Shown: positions 1 through 9,516 of the stretch, piece after piece | Layout of the letters: each line of letters opens with the position of its first letter | How positions within the stretch are numbered: the first letter of the stretch is position 1 | Assembly (NCBI GenBank): GCA_025350665.1 | Contig: JANXXJ010000138.1 | Coordinates: forward strand, 1-42,950 | Source of the DNA: Gemmatimonadota bacterium | GTDB taxonomy: Bacteria > Gemmatimonadota > Gemmatimonadetes > Gemmatimonadales > GWC2-71-9 | Reading direction: 5' to 3' | DNA length: 42,950 bases | The notes under the pieces: model-generated | Database searches by the model: none | Seen by the model: only the letters and a program-made list of their open reading frames with translations | Told to the model about the DNA's origin: nothing | Translations under genes and position numbers: made by a program

Positions 1-1
1 C

Positions 2-2473
2 GCCACTCCGGATGAAACCGCCCGGATGGTGGCCGCCCATCCCGACCACCCGTTCCTGATCTTTCCCGAAGACCGCACCCACCCGATCCGGATGACCGAC
101 CAGCTGCCCCTCCGCTGGACCGACCGCGGCCCCGGCGGCCCCCTGGCCCTCGAAGGCCGGCGCGGCGAACTGGTGGCATTCCAGCTGGGGATCTACGCGC
201 TGTCCGCTTTGAACCATGTGACGGTGTCCGTCTCGGCGCTGAACGGCCCCGCCGGACGGATCGCGGCCGACCGGATCACCGGGTACAACACCGGCGGCAC
301 CGGCTGGGACGGGAAACCGTTCTCGACCCAGGTAAACGTGCCGGCCGGCCGAGTCCAGGCCATGTGGGGCGGCATCCAGTTGGCCGAACTGACCAACCCC
401 GGCCAATACCGCGGCACCGCCACCGTCTCGGCCCAAGGCACCCGGCCCGACACGATCCCGATCACCCTGACGGTCAGCGCCGCCATCGCCCGAAACGGCG
501 GCGCCGACCAGCCCGAGCTCGAGACCCGGCTCGGCTGGCTCAACTCGACCCTGGGCCAGCGGAATGATGTGATCGCCCCCTACCGCCCGCTCACCGTCAC
601 CGGCCGGCGCCTCGATCTGCTCGGCCGCCGCGTGACGCTTGGCGCCGCGGGGCTGCCCGACCGCATTGATACCTACTTCACGCCCGAGATGACCGGCTAC
701 CAGCCGACCCCCAACCCGGTGCTCGCCGCGCCGATCCGGTTCGAGATCACCGGCCAACCGGCCCTCCGCCCCGACGGCGTCAGGTTCGTCAAGCGCGAGC
801 CGGGCACGGTGGAGTGGGAAAGCCGCTCGGCTGGTCCCGGCGCTTCGCTCCGGGTCGCCGGCGCCCTCGAGTTCGACGGCTACCTCCGCTATCGGATGGT
901 GCTTCGCGCCACCCGACCGCTCGCCGCCGAAGATATCCGACTCGTCATGCCGTTGGCCCCCGCCGCCGCCACCCACATCATGGGGCTCGGCTTGAAAGGC
1001 CAGCGCCGCCCGCTCCGGGTCGACTGGACCTGGGATGTGGCCCACAGGAATCAGGACGGCGCCTGGATCGGCGGCGTCAACGCCGGGCTCTGGTTCTCCC
1101 TCCGGAGCGACAACTACGTCCGGCCCCTCAATACCAATTTCTATCTCCAGAAGCCGCTCAACCTCCCGACGTCCTGGGGGAACGGTGGCCGAGGGGGCAT
1201 CACGATTGGGGAAGAAGACGGGCACGTCGTGGTCCGCGCCACCAGCGGCGCCCGGACCCTCGCCGCCGGCGACTCCCTGGTGTTCGACGTCCACTTCCTG
1301 GTCACACCATTCCACCCGATCGATCCCGGGTACCAGTGGGGCCACCGGTTCTTCCACAAATTCGCCCCGCTCGATTCGGTGGCCGCCGCGGGCGCCAACG
1401 TGATCAACGTCCACCATGCCACTCCGATCAATCCCTACATCAACTATCCGTTCATCGCCCACAAGGAGATGAAGACCTACATCGATGAGGCCCACAAACG
1501 CGGCCTCTTGGTCAAGATCTACAACACCGTACGGGAACTCTCCAACCGGGCGTACGAGACGTTTCCGATGCGGAGTCTGGGGTCCGAGATCTACAGCCCC
1601 GGCAAGGGCGGGGGATACGCCTGGCTCCAGGAACATCTCGGCGACGACTACATCCCCGCCTGGTTCGTACCCGAACGCAAGGATGCCGCGATCATCAACA
1701 GCGGCATGAGTCGCTGGCACAATTACTACGTTGAAGGCATCAACTGGCTGGTGAAGAACGTCGGGATCGACGGCCTCTATCTCGACGACGTGGCCTTCGA
1801 CCGGACCACGATGAAACGGGTCAAGCGGATGCTGGTGCAGGACGGCCGCCCCGGCATCGTCGACCTCCACTCGGCCAACCAGTACAACGAGCGAGACGGC
1901 TGGCAGAACAGCGCCGTCCTCTACCTGGAGCATTTCCCCTATTTGAACCGGCTCTGGTTCGGGGAATACTTCGACTACGAACACAACTCGCCCGATTTCT
2001 TCCTGACCGAAGTGTCCGGGATTCCGTTCGGCCTGATGGGCGAGATGCTCGAAGGGGGCGGCAATCCGTGGCGCGGGATGCTCTACGGCATGACCAACCG
2101 GATGCCTTGGAGCGACAACGCCGATCCGCGCCCGATCTGGAAGATGTGGGATGACTTCGAGATCAAGGGCTCCGAGATGCTGGGTTACTGGTCGCCCAGG
2201 GCTCCGGTGCGGACTGACCGCGCCGATGTGCTGGCCACCACGTACCGCCGGAAGGGCCGCGCCCTCGTGGCCGTGGCCAGCTGGGCGGTCGAGGCTACCA
2301 GTGTCAGACTCGTGGTGGATTGGAAGGGACTCGGCATCGACTCGACCCGCGCCACCATCACGGCCCCGGCCGCGACCGGCCTGCAGGCAGCCCGGGTCTT
2401 TGCCGCGGGTGAGCGGATTCCGGTCGAGCCAGGCAAGGGATGGCTGCTGGTCATTGGGGAGAAGAGACCATGA
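2..2473 (+). CDS. Glycoside-hydrolase-like protein (DUF6067 / GH123-like), 5' end truncated by window edge
   Basis: 815-aa ORF; frame is open to the left edge (A T P D E T A R M V...). Motifs such as LYLDDVAFDRTTMKRVKRML and DLHSANQYNERDGWQNS resemble the DUF6067 glycoside-hydrolase domain. Confidence 0.7.
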   Translation, partial: ATPDETARMVAAHPDHPFLIFPEDRTHPIRMTDQLPLRWTDRGPGGPLALEGRRGELVAFQLGIYALSALNHVTVSVSALNGPAGRIAADRITGYNTGGTGWDGKPFSTQVNVPAGRVQAMWGGIQLAELTNPGQYRGTATVSAQGTRPDTIPITLTVSAAIARNGGADQPELETRLGWLNSTLGQRNDVIAPYRPLTVTGRRLDLLGRRVTLGAAGLPDRIDTYFTPEMTGYQPTPNPVLAAPIRFEITGQPALRPDGVRFVKREPGTVEWESRSAGPGASLRVAGALEFDGYLRYRMVLRATRPLAAEDIRLVMPLAPAAATHIMGLGLKGQRRPLRVDWTWDVAHRNQDGAWIGGVNAGLWFSLRSDNYVRPLNTNFYLQKPLNLPTSWGNGGRGGITIGEEDGHVVVRATSGARTLAAGDSLVFDVHFLVTPFHPIDPGYQWGHRFFHKFAPLDSVAAAGANVINVHHATPINPYINYPFIAHKEMKTYIDEAHKRGLLVKIYNTVRELSNRAYETFPMRSLGSEIYSPGKGGGYAWLQEHLGDDYIPAWFVPERKDAAIINSGMSRWHNYYVEGINWLVKNVGIDGLYLDDVAFDRTTMKRVKRMLVQDGRPGIVDLHSANQYNERDGWQNSAVLYLEHFPYLNRLWFGEYFDYEHNSPDFFLTEVSGIPFGLMGEMLEGGGNPWRGMLYGMTNRMPWSDNADPRPIWKMWDDFEIKGSEMLGYWSPRAPVRTDRADVLATTYRRKGRALVAVASWAVEATSVRLVVDWKGLGIDSTRATITAPAATGLQAARVFAAGERIPVEPGKGWLLVIGEKRP

Positions 2474-5442
2474 AGCACCCCGCATGGACCCTGGGACTCC
2501 TCGTGCTCGCCGGTTTGAGTCGCGGCGCTTCCGCCCAGGAAGCCGCCGCCCGACCGACGGCCACCGTGCGCGAGTCGACCCGCGTGTTCACCACCTATCC
2601 CTACGGCGACCCCAATCCCCACCCGATCGTGGGCCGCATCTACCCCTACTTCCGGTTCGATGGCTTTACCGACACCGGCCGCCCGAAGACCTGGAAGACC
2701 ATCGAGCTCGAGAATCGCTACCTCAAGCTGATCATTCTGCCCGAAATCGGCGGTAAGATCTGGGCGGCCATCGAGAAGAAGTCGAACCGTTCGTTCATCT
2801 ACTTCAACTCAGTGGTCAAGTTCCGCGACATCGCCATGCGGGGTCCGTGGACCAGCGGCGGGATCGAAGCCAACTACGGAATCATCGGCCACACGCCCAC
2901 GGTGGCGGGGCCGGTGGACTACATCCTCCGGCCCAACCAGCCAGGAGGCGACGCCGAGTGCACCATCGGGGCGCTCGATCTGCTGACCCGGACTCGGTGG
3001 AGCCTGACCATCCGCCTCCCGGCCGACGGCGCCTACTTCACCACCAGCTCCACCTGGTACAACGGCTCCGATCTCGAAGAGCCGTACTACACCTGGATGA
3101 ACACCGGCATCAAGGCGGCCGGCGGCCTCGAGTTCCGCTACCCCGGCACCTCGTACCTGGGCCACAGCGGCGAACATGCGTCCTGGCCCGTGAACCGCGA
3201 AAACGGTCGCCAGATCTCGCGGTACGACGCCAACGATTTCGGCGGCTACAAGTCGTACCATGTCGTTGGCGCATATACCGATTTCTTCGGCGCGTACTGG
3301 CACCAGGACGAACTCGGCATGGTCCGCTGGGCCCCCAGGAATGAGAAGCCGGGCAAGAAGATCTGGATCTGGGGCTTGTCGAGGCAGGGGATGATCTGGG
3401 ACAAGCTCCTCACCGACACCGACGGCCAATACGTGGAAGTCCAGTCGGGCCGACTGTTCAACCAGACCGCCGAGCCGAGCACCTTCACGCCGTTCAAGCA
3501 CCGCGGCTTCGTGCCGAAGACCACCGACCGCTGGACCGAGTACTGGTACCCCGTGGTCGGGACCGGCGGCATCACCTCGGCCACCGACCGCGCGGCGCTG
3601 AACCTGACCCGCCGCGACGGCCGCCTGGTGTTGGCGCTCCAGCCGGTGGCGGCGTTCAAGGACTCACTCACCGTCTGGGACGGCACCCGCGCCGTGCTCC
3701 GCCGCGCCATCGACGCCCATCCCCTCGAGCTGATCCGCGACTCAGTGGCGGCGATTCCTGAGGCCCGCCTGACCATCCGGCTGGGTGACGGGGTGCTCTA
3801 CCAGCCGCCCGATTCCACCACCCTCTCGCGCCCGCTCGATTCCCCGGCGGGGTTCGACTGGCAGTCCACCTTCGGACTCTACCTCCGCGGCAAGGAGTTG
3901 ATGCGGGACCGCGAGTACCTGGCGGCCACGCGGTTCATCGATCAGTCGCTGGCCCGGGACTCGAACTTCGTGCTCGCGCTGACCGAGCGGGCGGCGCTGG
4001 CGTATCGGGCGCTGGACGATTCGCTGGCGATCCGGATGGCCCGGCGGGCGCTCTCGATCGACACCTATGATCCGGCGGCCAACTACTACTACGGTCTGGC
4101 CAACGCGCGGTCGGGACGGTTGGCGGATGCGCAGGATGGGTTCGACATCGCGATGCAGTCAGTGGAGTTCCGGGATGCCGCCCGTCTTGCGGCGGCGCGG
4201 CTGGCGCTCCGGCGGGATGACCGCGCCGCGGCCGAGCGGCATCTGGCAGCGATGGGGTGGACCGGCGTGAATCCCGACCAGTTGGCGCTCGCTGCCAGGC
4301 TCCAGCGTCTGGCCGGCGATCCTCAGGACCACGCCGCCGCCCTCCGGGCGCAGTTGAGCTATTCTGACCCGCTCAACGTCGTCGGTCAGTTCGAGGCGGT
4401 GCTGGCGGGGTCCATCCCGCTCGCGGCGTTCCTGAACGGCTTCCACGGCGAGATGCCTAACGAGAGCATCCTCGAAGCCGCTGCCTGGTACCTGGCCGCC
4501 GGCGGCACCGCCGAAGCCGACAGCCTCCTGGCCCTGGCCTCCCGCCCGCAGGAATCCGACGGCGGCGTGGCCGTGGTCGGGAACTCCACCGAGGCGCTCT
4601 ACTGGCGGGCCTGGCTCCACCATCGCCTGGGCCGGGAGGACGCGCAAACCCTCCTGGCCGCCGCCAACCGCGCCTCGACCCGGATGGTGTTCCCCTTCCG
4701 CGCCGAGGCCGATCCGGTGTTCGCGTGGGCGGTGGAGCAGGGCGGGAGCTGGAAGCCGTCCTACTATCGCGCCCTGGTCCGCTGGGCCGCGGGGGACACG
4801 GCCGCCGCGGGCCGCCTGCTCCGGAGCGTGGGAGACCGCCCTGACGATGCCACCTTCTACACCGCCCGCGCCGCGATCGGCGCCGACGATGCCGTTGACC
4901 ACGATCTGGCCCGGGCCCGGGATCTGGCGCCTGACGATTGGCGAGTCGGCCGGCTCTTGATCAACCGTGCCCTGCAGCGCGGCGCCGCTGCCGAAGCGCT
5001 GGCCCTGGCCCGGAGCTATGCCCCCCGCCGCCCGGGCGACTATATCATGGGCATGCTGCTGGCCACCGCGCTCATCCGGAATGCCCAATACCCCGAGGCC
5101 GACCAGCTGCTCTCAACCCTCAACGTGCTCCCGTACGAAGGGGCCGGCGAAGCGCGCCATCTCTATCGCGAGGCCAAGTTGATGCGCGCCGTCGAGTCGC
5201 TCCGGGCCGGGCGGTTAGGCGCCGCGCGGAAGCTCGTGGTGGAGGCCCGCGACTGGCCCGAACATCTCGGCGCCGGCAAGCCGTATCCGGCGGATACCGA
5301 TGAGCGATTGGAGGATGCCCTGGTAGACGAGATCGCCGCGCGGGCGGCGCATCGCCCGGCGCCGACGGCGCTCCGGGAGCTGGCGGCCAGGCCGGGGCAG
5401 GACCTGGCCGCACGGGTGATGGCGCGGCTTACGGCGCCCTGA
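2470..5442 (+). CDS. DUF5107 domain protein with C-terminal TPR region, signal peptide
   Basis: ATG at 2470 overlaps the upstream TGA (ATGA). N-terminal signal sequence; RVFTTYPYGDPNPHPIVGRIYPYFRFDGF...KTIELENRYLKLIILPEIGGKIW is characteristic of DUF5107; TPR-like helices follow. Confidence 0.85.
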   Translation: MKHPAWTLGLLVLAGLSRGASAQEAAARPTATVRESTRVFTTYPYGDPNPHPIVGRIYPYFRFDGFTDTGRPKTWKTIELENRYLKLIILPEIGGKIWAAIEKKSNRSFIYFNSVVKFRDIAMRGPWTSGGIEANYGIIGHTPTVAGPVDYILRPNQPGGDAECTIGALDLLTRTRWSLTIRLPADGAYFTTSSTWYNGSDLEEPYYTWMNTGIKAAGGLEFRYPGTSYLGHSGEHASWPVNRENGRQISRYDANDFGGYKSYHVVGAYTDFFGAYWHQDELGMVRWAPRNEKPGKKIWIWGLSRQGMIWDKLLTDTDGQYVEVQSGRLFNQTAEPSTFTPFKHRGFVPKTTDRWTEYWYPVVGTGGITSATDRAALNLTRRDGRLVLALQPVAAFKDSLTVWDGTRAVLRRAIDAHPLELIRDSVAAIPEARLTIRLGDGVLYQPPDSTTLSRPLDSPAGFDWQSTFGLYLRGKELMRDREYLAATRFIDQSLARDSNFVLALTERAALAYRALDDSLAIRMARRALSIDTYDPAANYYYGLANARSGRLADAQDGFDIAMQSVEFRDAARLAAARLALRRDDRAAAERHLAAMGWTGVNPDQLALAARLQRLAGDPQDHAAALRAQLSYSDPLNVVGQFEAVLAGSIPLAAFLNGFHGEMPNESILEAAAWYLAAGGTAEADSLLALASRPQESDGGVAVVGNSTEALYWRAWLHHRLGREDAQTLLAAANRASTRMVFPFRAEADPVFAWAVEQGGSWKPSYYRALVRWAAGDTAAAGRLLRSVGDRPDDATFYTARAAIGADDAVDHDLARARDLAPDDWRVGRLLINRALQRGAAAEALALARSYAPRRPGDYIMGMLLATALIRNAQYPEADQLLSTLNVLPYEGAGEARHLYREAKLMRAVESLRAGRLGAARKLVVEARDWPEHLGAGKPYPADTDERLEDALVDEIAARAAHRPAPTALRELAARPGQDLAARVMARLTAP

Positions 5443-6943
5443 GCGGCGCGGCGGCAGGCCGGTGCAGTTCGGCCAGGAACGCATCCGCCACCCTGTGGTG
5501 CTCCACCAGGCGGGCGCCCAGCTTGAGGCGCTGCTTGACCATCATGGCCATCCGCGGATTCCTGGCCAGGACATCCGCGTGCTGGTCCACGAAGCGCCAG
5601 TACAGCGCATCCCAGACCACGCACCACGGCCCCTTCGGGAAGTTGCTCATCTTGAGGATGTAGCTCGACCCGCTGATGTACGGCTTGGTGGTCATCAGGC
5701 CGCCATCGGCAAACTGGCTCATGCCGTAGACGTTGGGCACCATCACCCAGTCGTACGCATCGATGAACAGTTCCATGAACCAGCGGTAGACCGCATCAGG
5801 GGCGATGTCCGCGAGCAGCATGAAGCTGCCGAGGATCATCAGGCGCTCGATGTGGTGGCAGTAGCCGGTGGTCAGGACCTGCCGGATGACGTGATCCACC
5901 GGCGCGATGCCCGTGGTGCCGTTGTAGAACGCGGCAGGAACATCGTGGGTCAGGCCCCAGAAGTTCCGGGTTCGCTGGCGGCGCCCGTGCCGGCGGTATA
6001 CCAGCCGCACGAACTCCCGCCAGCCCATCACTTGCCGGACAAAACCCTCGAGCGCATTGATCGGCACCCGGTCCGCCACGCCAAGCGCCGCATCGATCAC
6101 CTGGCGGGGCGAGAGCAGCCCGATATTGAGCATTGGTGTCAGGACGGAGTGGAACAGCACGGCGTGATCGGTGCTGATGGCGTCTTCGTAGTCGCCGAAC
6201 GACGGGAGGCGCTCCTGGACGAAGGTCGCGAGCCACCGGGCGGCGCCCGCGTGGTCGATCGGGTACCCGAAGGCGTCGTCCTCCCCGATCGCCTCGGGAA
6301 ACCGGGCGCGGACGTATCGCCGCGCCTCGACAACCAACTCATCGTCGGCCGGCCGGGGCACGGCGGGGACGGCGATGCTGCGGGGGAGCTTCTTCCGGTT
6401 GACAGGGTCGAAGCTCCACTGCCCGCCGACCGGCCCGCCGTCCGCCTTGAGCAGGAGGCCCAACCGCTTACGCTGCCCGATGTAGAAGTCGGTAAAGAAG
6501 AGCCGGGTCCGGCCCCTTCCGAACTCGCGGAGCACCGCGGGTTCGGTGAGAAAGTCCGGATCGTCCAGCACCGTGGCGGCAATGCCCAGGTCCGCAAGCG
6601 CACGGCTGAGCCGTGTGGCCAGCCAGTCGTCGCAGGGGTCCACATAGCGCACGGCGCTGATACCGAGGTTCCGGAGCCACTCGGCGACGCTGGCGGTTTC
6701 GGCCAGCCGGGCGGCCTCGATATAATGGACGGTCAGGCCCCGGCCCTCGAGGGTCTGGGCATACCGCTTCATGCTGGCTCGGTGCAGGACCAGCTTCTGC
6801 CGGTGGAACCGGAACTCGGTGAACAGGAGAGGTTCCTCCACCAGCACCGCGTGGGTCACTCCCGACAAGGCCGGGTGGTCTGCCAACAGTTGGTGCGGGT
6901 AGATCAGCGCGGCCTGGGTCAGGCGCCGGGGCCGGCCTGTCAT
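5429..6943 (-). CDS. Cryptochrome/photolyase-related protein (prokaryotic FeS-BCP/DPRP-like class)
   Basis: GYCHHIERLMILGSFMLLADIAPDAVYRWFMELFIDAYDWVMVPNVYGMSQFADGGLMTTKPYISGSSYILKMS...ALYWRF matches the photolyase-related family. Start set at internal ATG (MTGRPRRL). Confidence 0.88.
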   Translation of the reverse strand: MTGRPRRLTQAALIYPHQLLADHPALSGVTHAVLVEEPLLFTEFRFHRQKLVLHRASMKRYAQTLEGRGLTVHYIEAARLAETASVAEWLRNLGISAVRYVDPCDDWLATRLSRALADLGIAATVLDDPDFLTEPAVLREFGRGRTRLFFTDFYIGQRKRLGLLLKADGGPVGGQWSFDPVNRKKLPRSIAVPAVPRPADDELVVEARRYVRARFPEAIGEDDAFGYPIDHAGAARWLATFVQERLPSFGDYEDAISTDHAVLFHSVLTPMLNIGLLSPRQVIDAALGVADRVPINALEGFVRQVMGWREFVRLVYRRHGRRQRTRNFWGLTHDVPAAFYNGTTGIAPVDHVIRQVLTTGYCHHIERLMILGSFMLLADIAPDAVYRWFMELFIDAYDWVMVPNVYGMSQFADGGLMTTKPYISGSSYILKMSNFPKGPWCVVWDALYWRFVDQHADVLARNPRMAMMVKQRLKLGARLVEHHRVADAFLAELHRPAAAPLRAP

Positions 6944-6984
6944 AAGCCCTCCGCGGATATCGACGTCCGTTTCATGACTCGGGC

Positions 6985-7518
6985 CTAACGCTGACTCCCC
7001 CCGACCCCGGGCACGGCCGCGATTTGTTTCATCCACGCCGCGATCTGGCGTTCGTCAAGGTCTTCCACGGATTCGAGTTCCACGCCCCGCGTCGACTTGC
7101 CCATCGCCACCGGGGTCACCGGTGGGACTGGCGTGAGCGTCACGCCGTTCACGAACATGAGCTTGACGTGATTCGCGAAGCCACCGCAACAGAAGCACCA
7201 GCCATCGCCGACCCCATAGTACGACATGCCCCACTTCACGGAGCGCTGCAGGCCGGGCAGCGTCTTGGCTGCCAGGGCATCGACTCTTTCAGCGATGCCG
7301 CGCTGCGGCCGCGGCAAGCTCGCGATGTAGGCGAAGACCGGCTTGTCACCCTCTGCTGCCGTCGCGGGGCTTGCTTTGCCGGTGATCATGGTTTCCGGCA
7401 GCGTCGTGGCAGCTTTGCTTTGTGACGCCGTGCGTTTGGCCGGTTTCCGGACCGCGGGCGTGGACGTCTTGTCTGTTTTGCGGGCGGCCACAGTGCTCTC
7501 CAGGGGTATACTTGTCAT
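6985..7518 (-). CDS. DUF1801 domain-containing protein with Lys/Ala-rich N-terminal extension
   Basis: VFAYIASLPRPQRGIAERVDALAAKTLPGLQRSVKWGMSYYGVG...HVKLMFVNG typical DUF1801; stop TAG lies in a CGTTAGGC motif. Confidence 0.8.
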   Translation of the reverse strand: MTSIPLESTVAARKTDKTSTPAVRKPAKRTASQSKAATTLPETMITGKASPATAAEGDKPVFAYIASLPRPQRGIAERVDALAAKTLPGLQRSVKWGMSYYGVGDGWCFCCGGFANHVKLMFVNGVTLTPVPPVTPVAMGKSTRGVELESVEDLDERQIAAWMKQIAAVPGVGGSQR

Positions 7519-7576
7519 CAGGCACCAAGGATCTCATTCCAAGTCGTCGCTCTTCACGATCGTCACAGCCCTCAGG

Positions 7577-7930
7577 CTAACGAACCTGCCCGGGGCCGGC
7601 AATCGTGTAGCCGGCCGGCGGCGTGGCACCAAGCATATTGGCCACGAAATAGTCCGAAGCGGCATGGCACTGTAGGCTCGGAGCGTCTCCCCGTCCGTGG
7701 TGAGTGGCCGTGCCTCCCAGTCTCCGACCGGCGCTTGTACCCCACAGGGCCTCTGATCCGTCGATCCAGTAGGCGTCGACGTCAGCGTTGAAGAGCACCC
7801 GGTCTCGATTCCACGGCAGCATCTCCTCGGCCCGGACGTACGCGTCGCGGTCGAGTTGCACCTGCGCAACGGCGTCGTTCACCGGCGCCAGGACTAACCG
7901 GGCCAGCAGGAGAAGGACGGCAATCGGCAT
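7577..7930 (-). pseudogene. Internally deleted DPP4-like S9 peptidase remnant (N- and C-terminal ends joined)
   Basis: 117-aa ORF: signal peptide plus LDRDAYVRAEEMLPWNRDRVLFNADVDAYWIDGSEALW (DPP4-like propeller start) followed closely by DYFVANMLGATPPAGYTIAGP (resembles DPP4-like C-terminal tail); the propeller and alpha/beta hydrolase are absent. Confidence 0.6.
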
Positions 7931-8228
7931 GGCGGAACTCCTGGAGACCGGCGAGGGGAACGGCAGCTAAGGTACGGTTGGGAGCCGCGAACCTGCAACG
8001 GTGGAGCTCGACTGGCGGAAGTTCGTGCCCGCGCGGGAGACCCCCCGGCGGCGTCCGGGCCGACCACAGCCCACCGTCCCCATCCTGATCGGGCTGTTTT
8101 CAACCTGAAACATTCCCCGGAGGCGCCCCGTTCTGACCGAAGCGGCTCTCCGAGCAACGAAATCGGGGGTGGCCGGCATCCAAGACGAGTAACCCGGTTC
8201 CAATCCCAAGTCGGTCGGTGGAGGCACA

Positions 8229-9482
8229 ATGCTCAAGTCCGGTCTGGCGCTTGCTGCGGCGGCGTTTCTGATCAGCCCCTATGGTCCCGTTTCACTGCTG
8301 AAACATCATGACGCCAACGGTCGCTGGGAGGCCGAACTCACCGACAAGGACTGCGGGGAGAAGGGTGCCGGACTCTGTGCCCAGCTGACCCTCAAGACCG
8401 GAACCCGTCTCAACCGTTCGAGTTGGGGCTTCCCGGTGCCGGTTTCGGCGTTTACCGGTCTGGTGGCCACGACCGACGATTATTCAGCCGACAAGGTCCA
8501 CTTCGAGCTCCGGCGCGACGCCGGTACCGTGAAGTTCGACGGCAACTTCGATCGCGGCGACGGCAAGGGCGACTTCACCTTCGTGCCCGATCCCCAGTAC
8601 GAGGCCGCGCTCCGGAAGGCGGGCTTCGGTTCCGCGGAAGAGACCGAACTCCTGGCCTTGGCGCTGCAGGGAGTCAGCACGGCGCGGGTGACCGAGCTGG
8701 CCGACCGCGGGTACGCCAAGGGCGGGATCGACGATCTGCTCGCGTTCTCGATTCATGGGGTCGACCCCCAGTTCATCGACGAGTTCAAATCGCTGGGCTA
8801 TGACCACATTGACGCCGATGACCTGGTGGCGATGCGGATCCACGGCGTCGATGGTGATTTCGTCCGCTCGATGAAGCAGGACGGCGGCCACCGCCGGAGC
8901 ATCGATGATCTCGTGGCCATGCGGATTCACGGGGTGGACGGGGACTTCAAGCACGAACTGGACGACCTCGACGTCGGTGGCCTCGACGACGATGACCTCG
9001 TCTCCCTCAAGATCCAGGGTGTCGACGCCGACTACATTCGGGGCCTCAAGGATGCCGGGCTCGACGACCTCGACGCCGACGATCTGGTAAGTCTCAAGAT
9101 TCAGGGCGTGAGTCCCGAATTCGTCCGCGACATGGTGCGGAGCGGGCTCAAGGATATCGACGTTGACCGCCTGGTCGCGGCCAAGATCCAGGGTGTCTCG
9201 CCCAGCTGGATCAAGGAGATGGTCGAGTCGGGCCTCGACGATGTCGACCTGGACGATTTGATCGGCGCCAAGATTCAGGGGATGGACGGCGGGTATGTGC
9301 GGGCCATGCGTGCCGCCGGTCTCAAGGACGCGGATCTGGACGATCTGGTGGGCATGAAGATCCAGGGGATCGATCCTGCCTTCGCCCGGAAATTCCTCGA
9401 GGAGGAACCCGGCGCCGATGCCGACGACGTCATTGCCTCCTGGCACCACCGCGGCTCGAACCGCCACCACCGCGGGACCTGA
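8229..9482 (+). CDS. Secreted or membrane-anchored protein with nine tandem 29-aa LVxxKIQGV repeats
   Basis: SD-like GGAGG upstream; hydrophobic N-terminus; repeats such as DDLVSLKIQGVSPEFVRDMVRSGLKDIDV. Similar repeats are found at the C-termini of some M56/BlaR1-type proteins. Confidence 0.85.
   Translation: MLKSGLALAAAAFLISPYGPVSLLKHHDANGRWEAELTDKDCGEKGAGLCAQLTLKTGTRLNRSSWGFPVPVSAFTGLVATTDDYSADKVHFELRRDAGTVKFDGNFDRGDGKGDFTFVPDPQYEAALRKAGFGSAEETELLALALQGVSTARVTELADRGYAKGGIDDLLAFSIHGVDPQFIDEFKSLGYDHIDADDLVAMRIHGVDGDFVRSMKQDGGHRRSIDDLVAMRIHGVDGDFKHELDDLDVGGLDDDDLVSLKIQGVDADYIRGLKDAGLDDLDADDLVSLKIQGVSPEFVRDMVRSGLKDIDVDRLVAAKIQGVSPSWIKEMVESGLDDVDLDDLIGAKIQGMDGGYVRAMRAAGLKDADLDDLVGMKIQGIDPAFARKFLEEEPGADADDVIASWHHRGSNRHHRGT
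8640..9426 (+). repeat. Protein-level tandem repeat array, 9 units, 29 aa (87 bp) period
   Basis: Units aligned by eye from ETELLALALQGV to DDLVGMKIQGIDPAFARKF; eight units from 8730 keep the 29-aa period. Confidence 0.85.
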
Positions 9483-9493
9483 CCCCTTATTCG

Positions 9494-9516
9494 CCTCCCC
9501 GGCCTAGCCGGGGAGG
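9494..9516. terminator. Perfect 10-bp hairpin between convergent genes (CCTCCCCGGC-CTA-GCCGGGGAGG)
   Basis: Perfect inverted repeat with a 3-nt loop; no clear U-run, so intrinsic termination is uncertain. Confidence 0.5.

Noticed and set aside
5462-6988. 508-aa plus-strand ORF opposite the photolyase-related gene
   Set aside because: Shadow ORF; photolyase motifs are unambiguous on the minus strand.
7894-8229. 111-aa minus-strand ORF upstream of the repeat protein
   Set aside because: Composition is compatible with chance in GC-rich DNA; no recognisable motif or convincing start.
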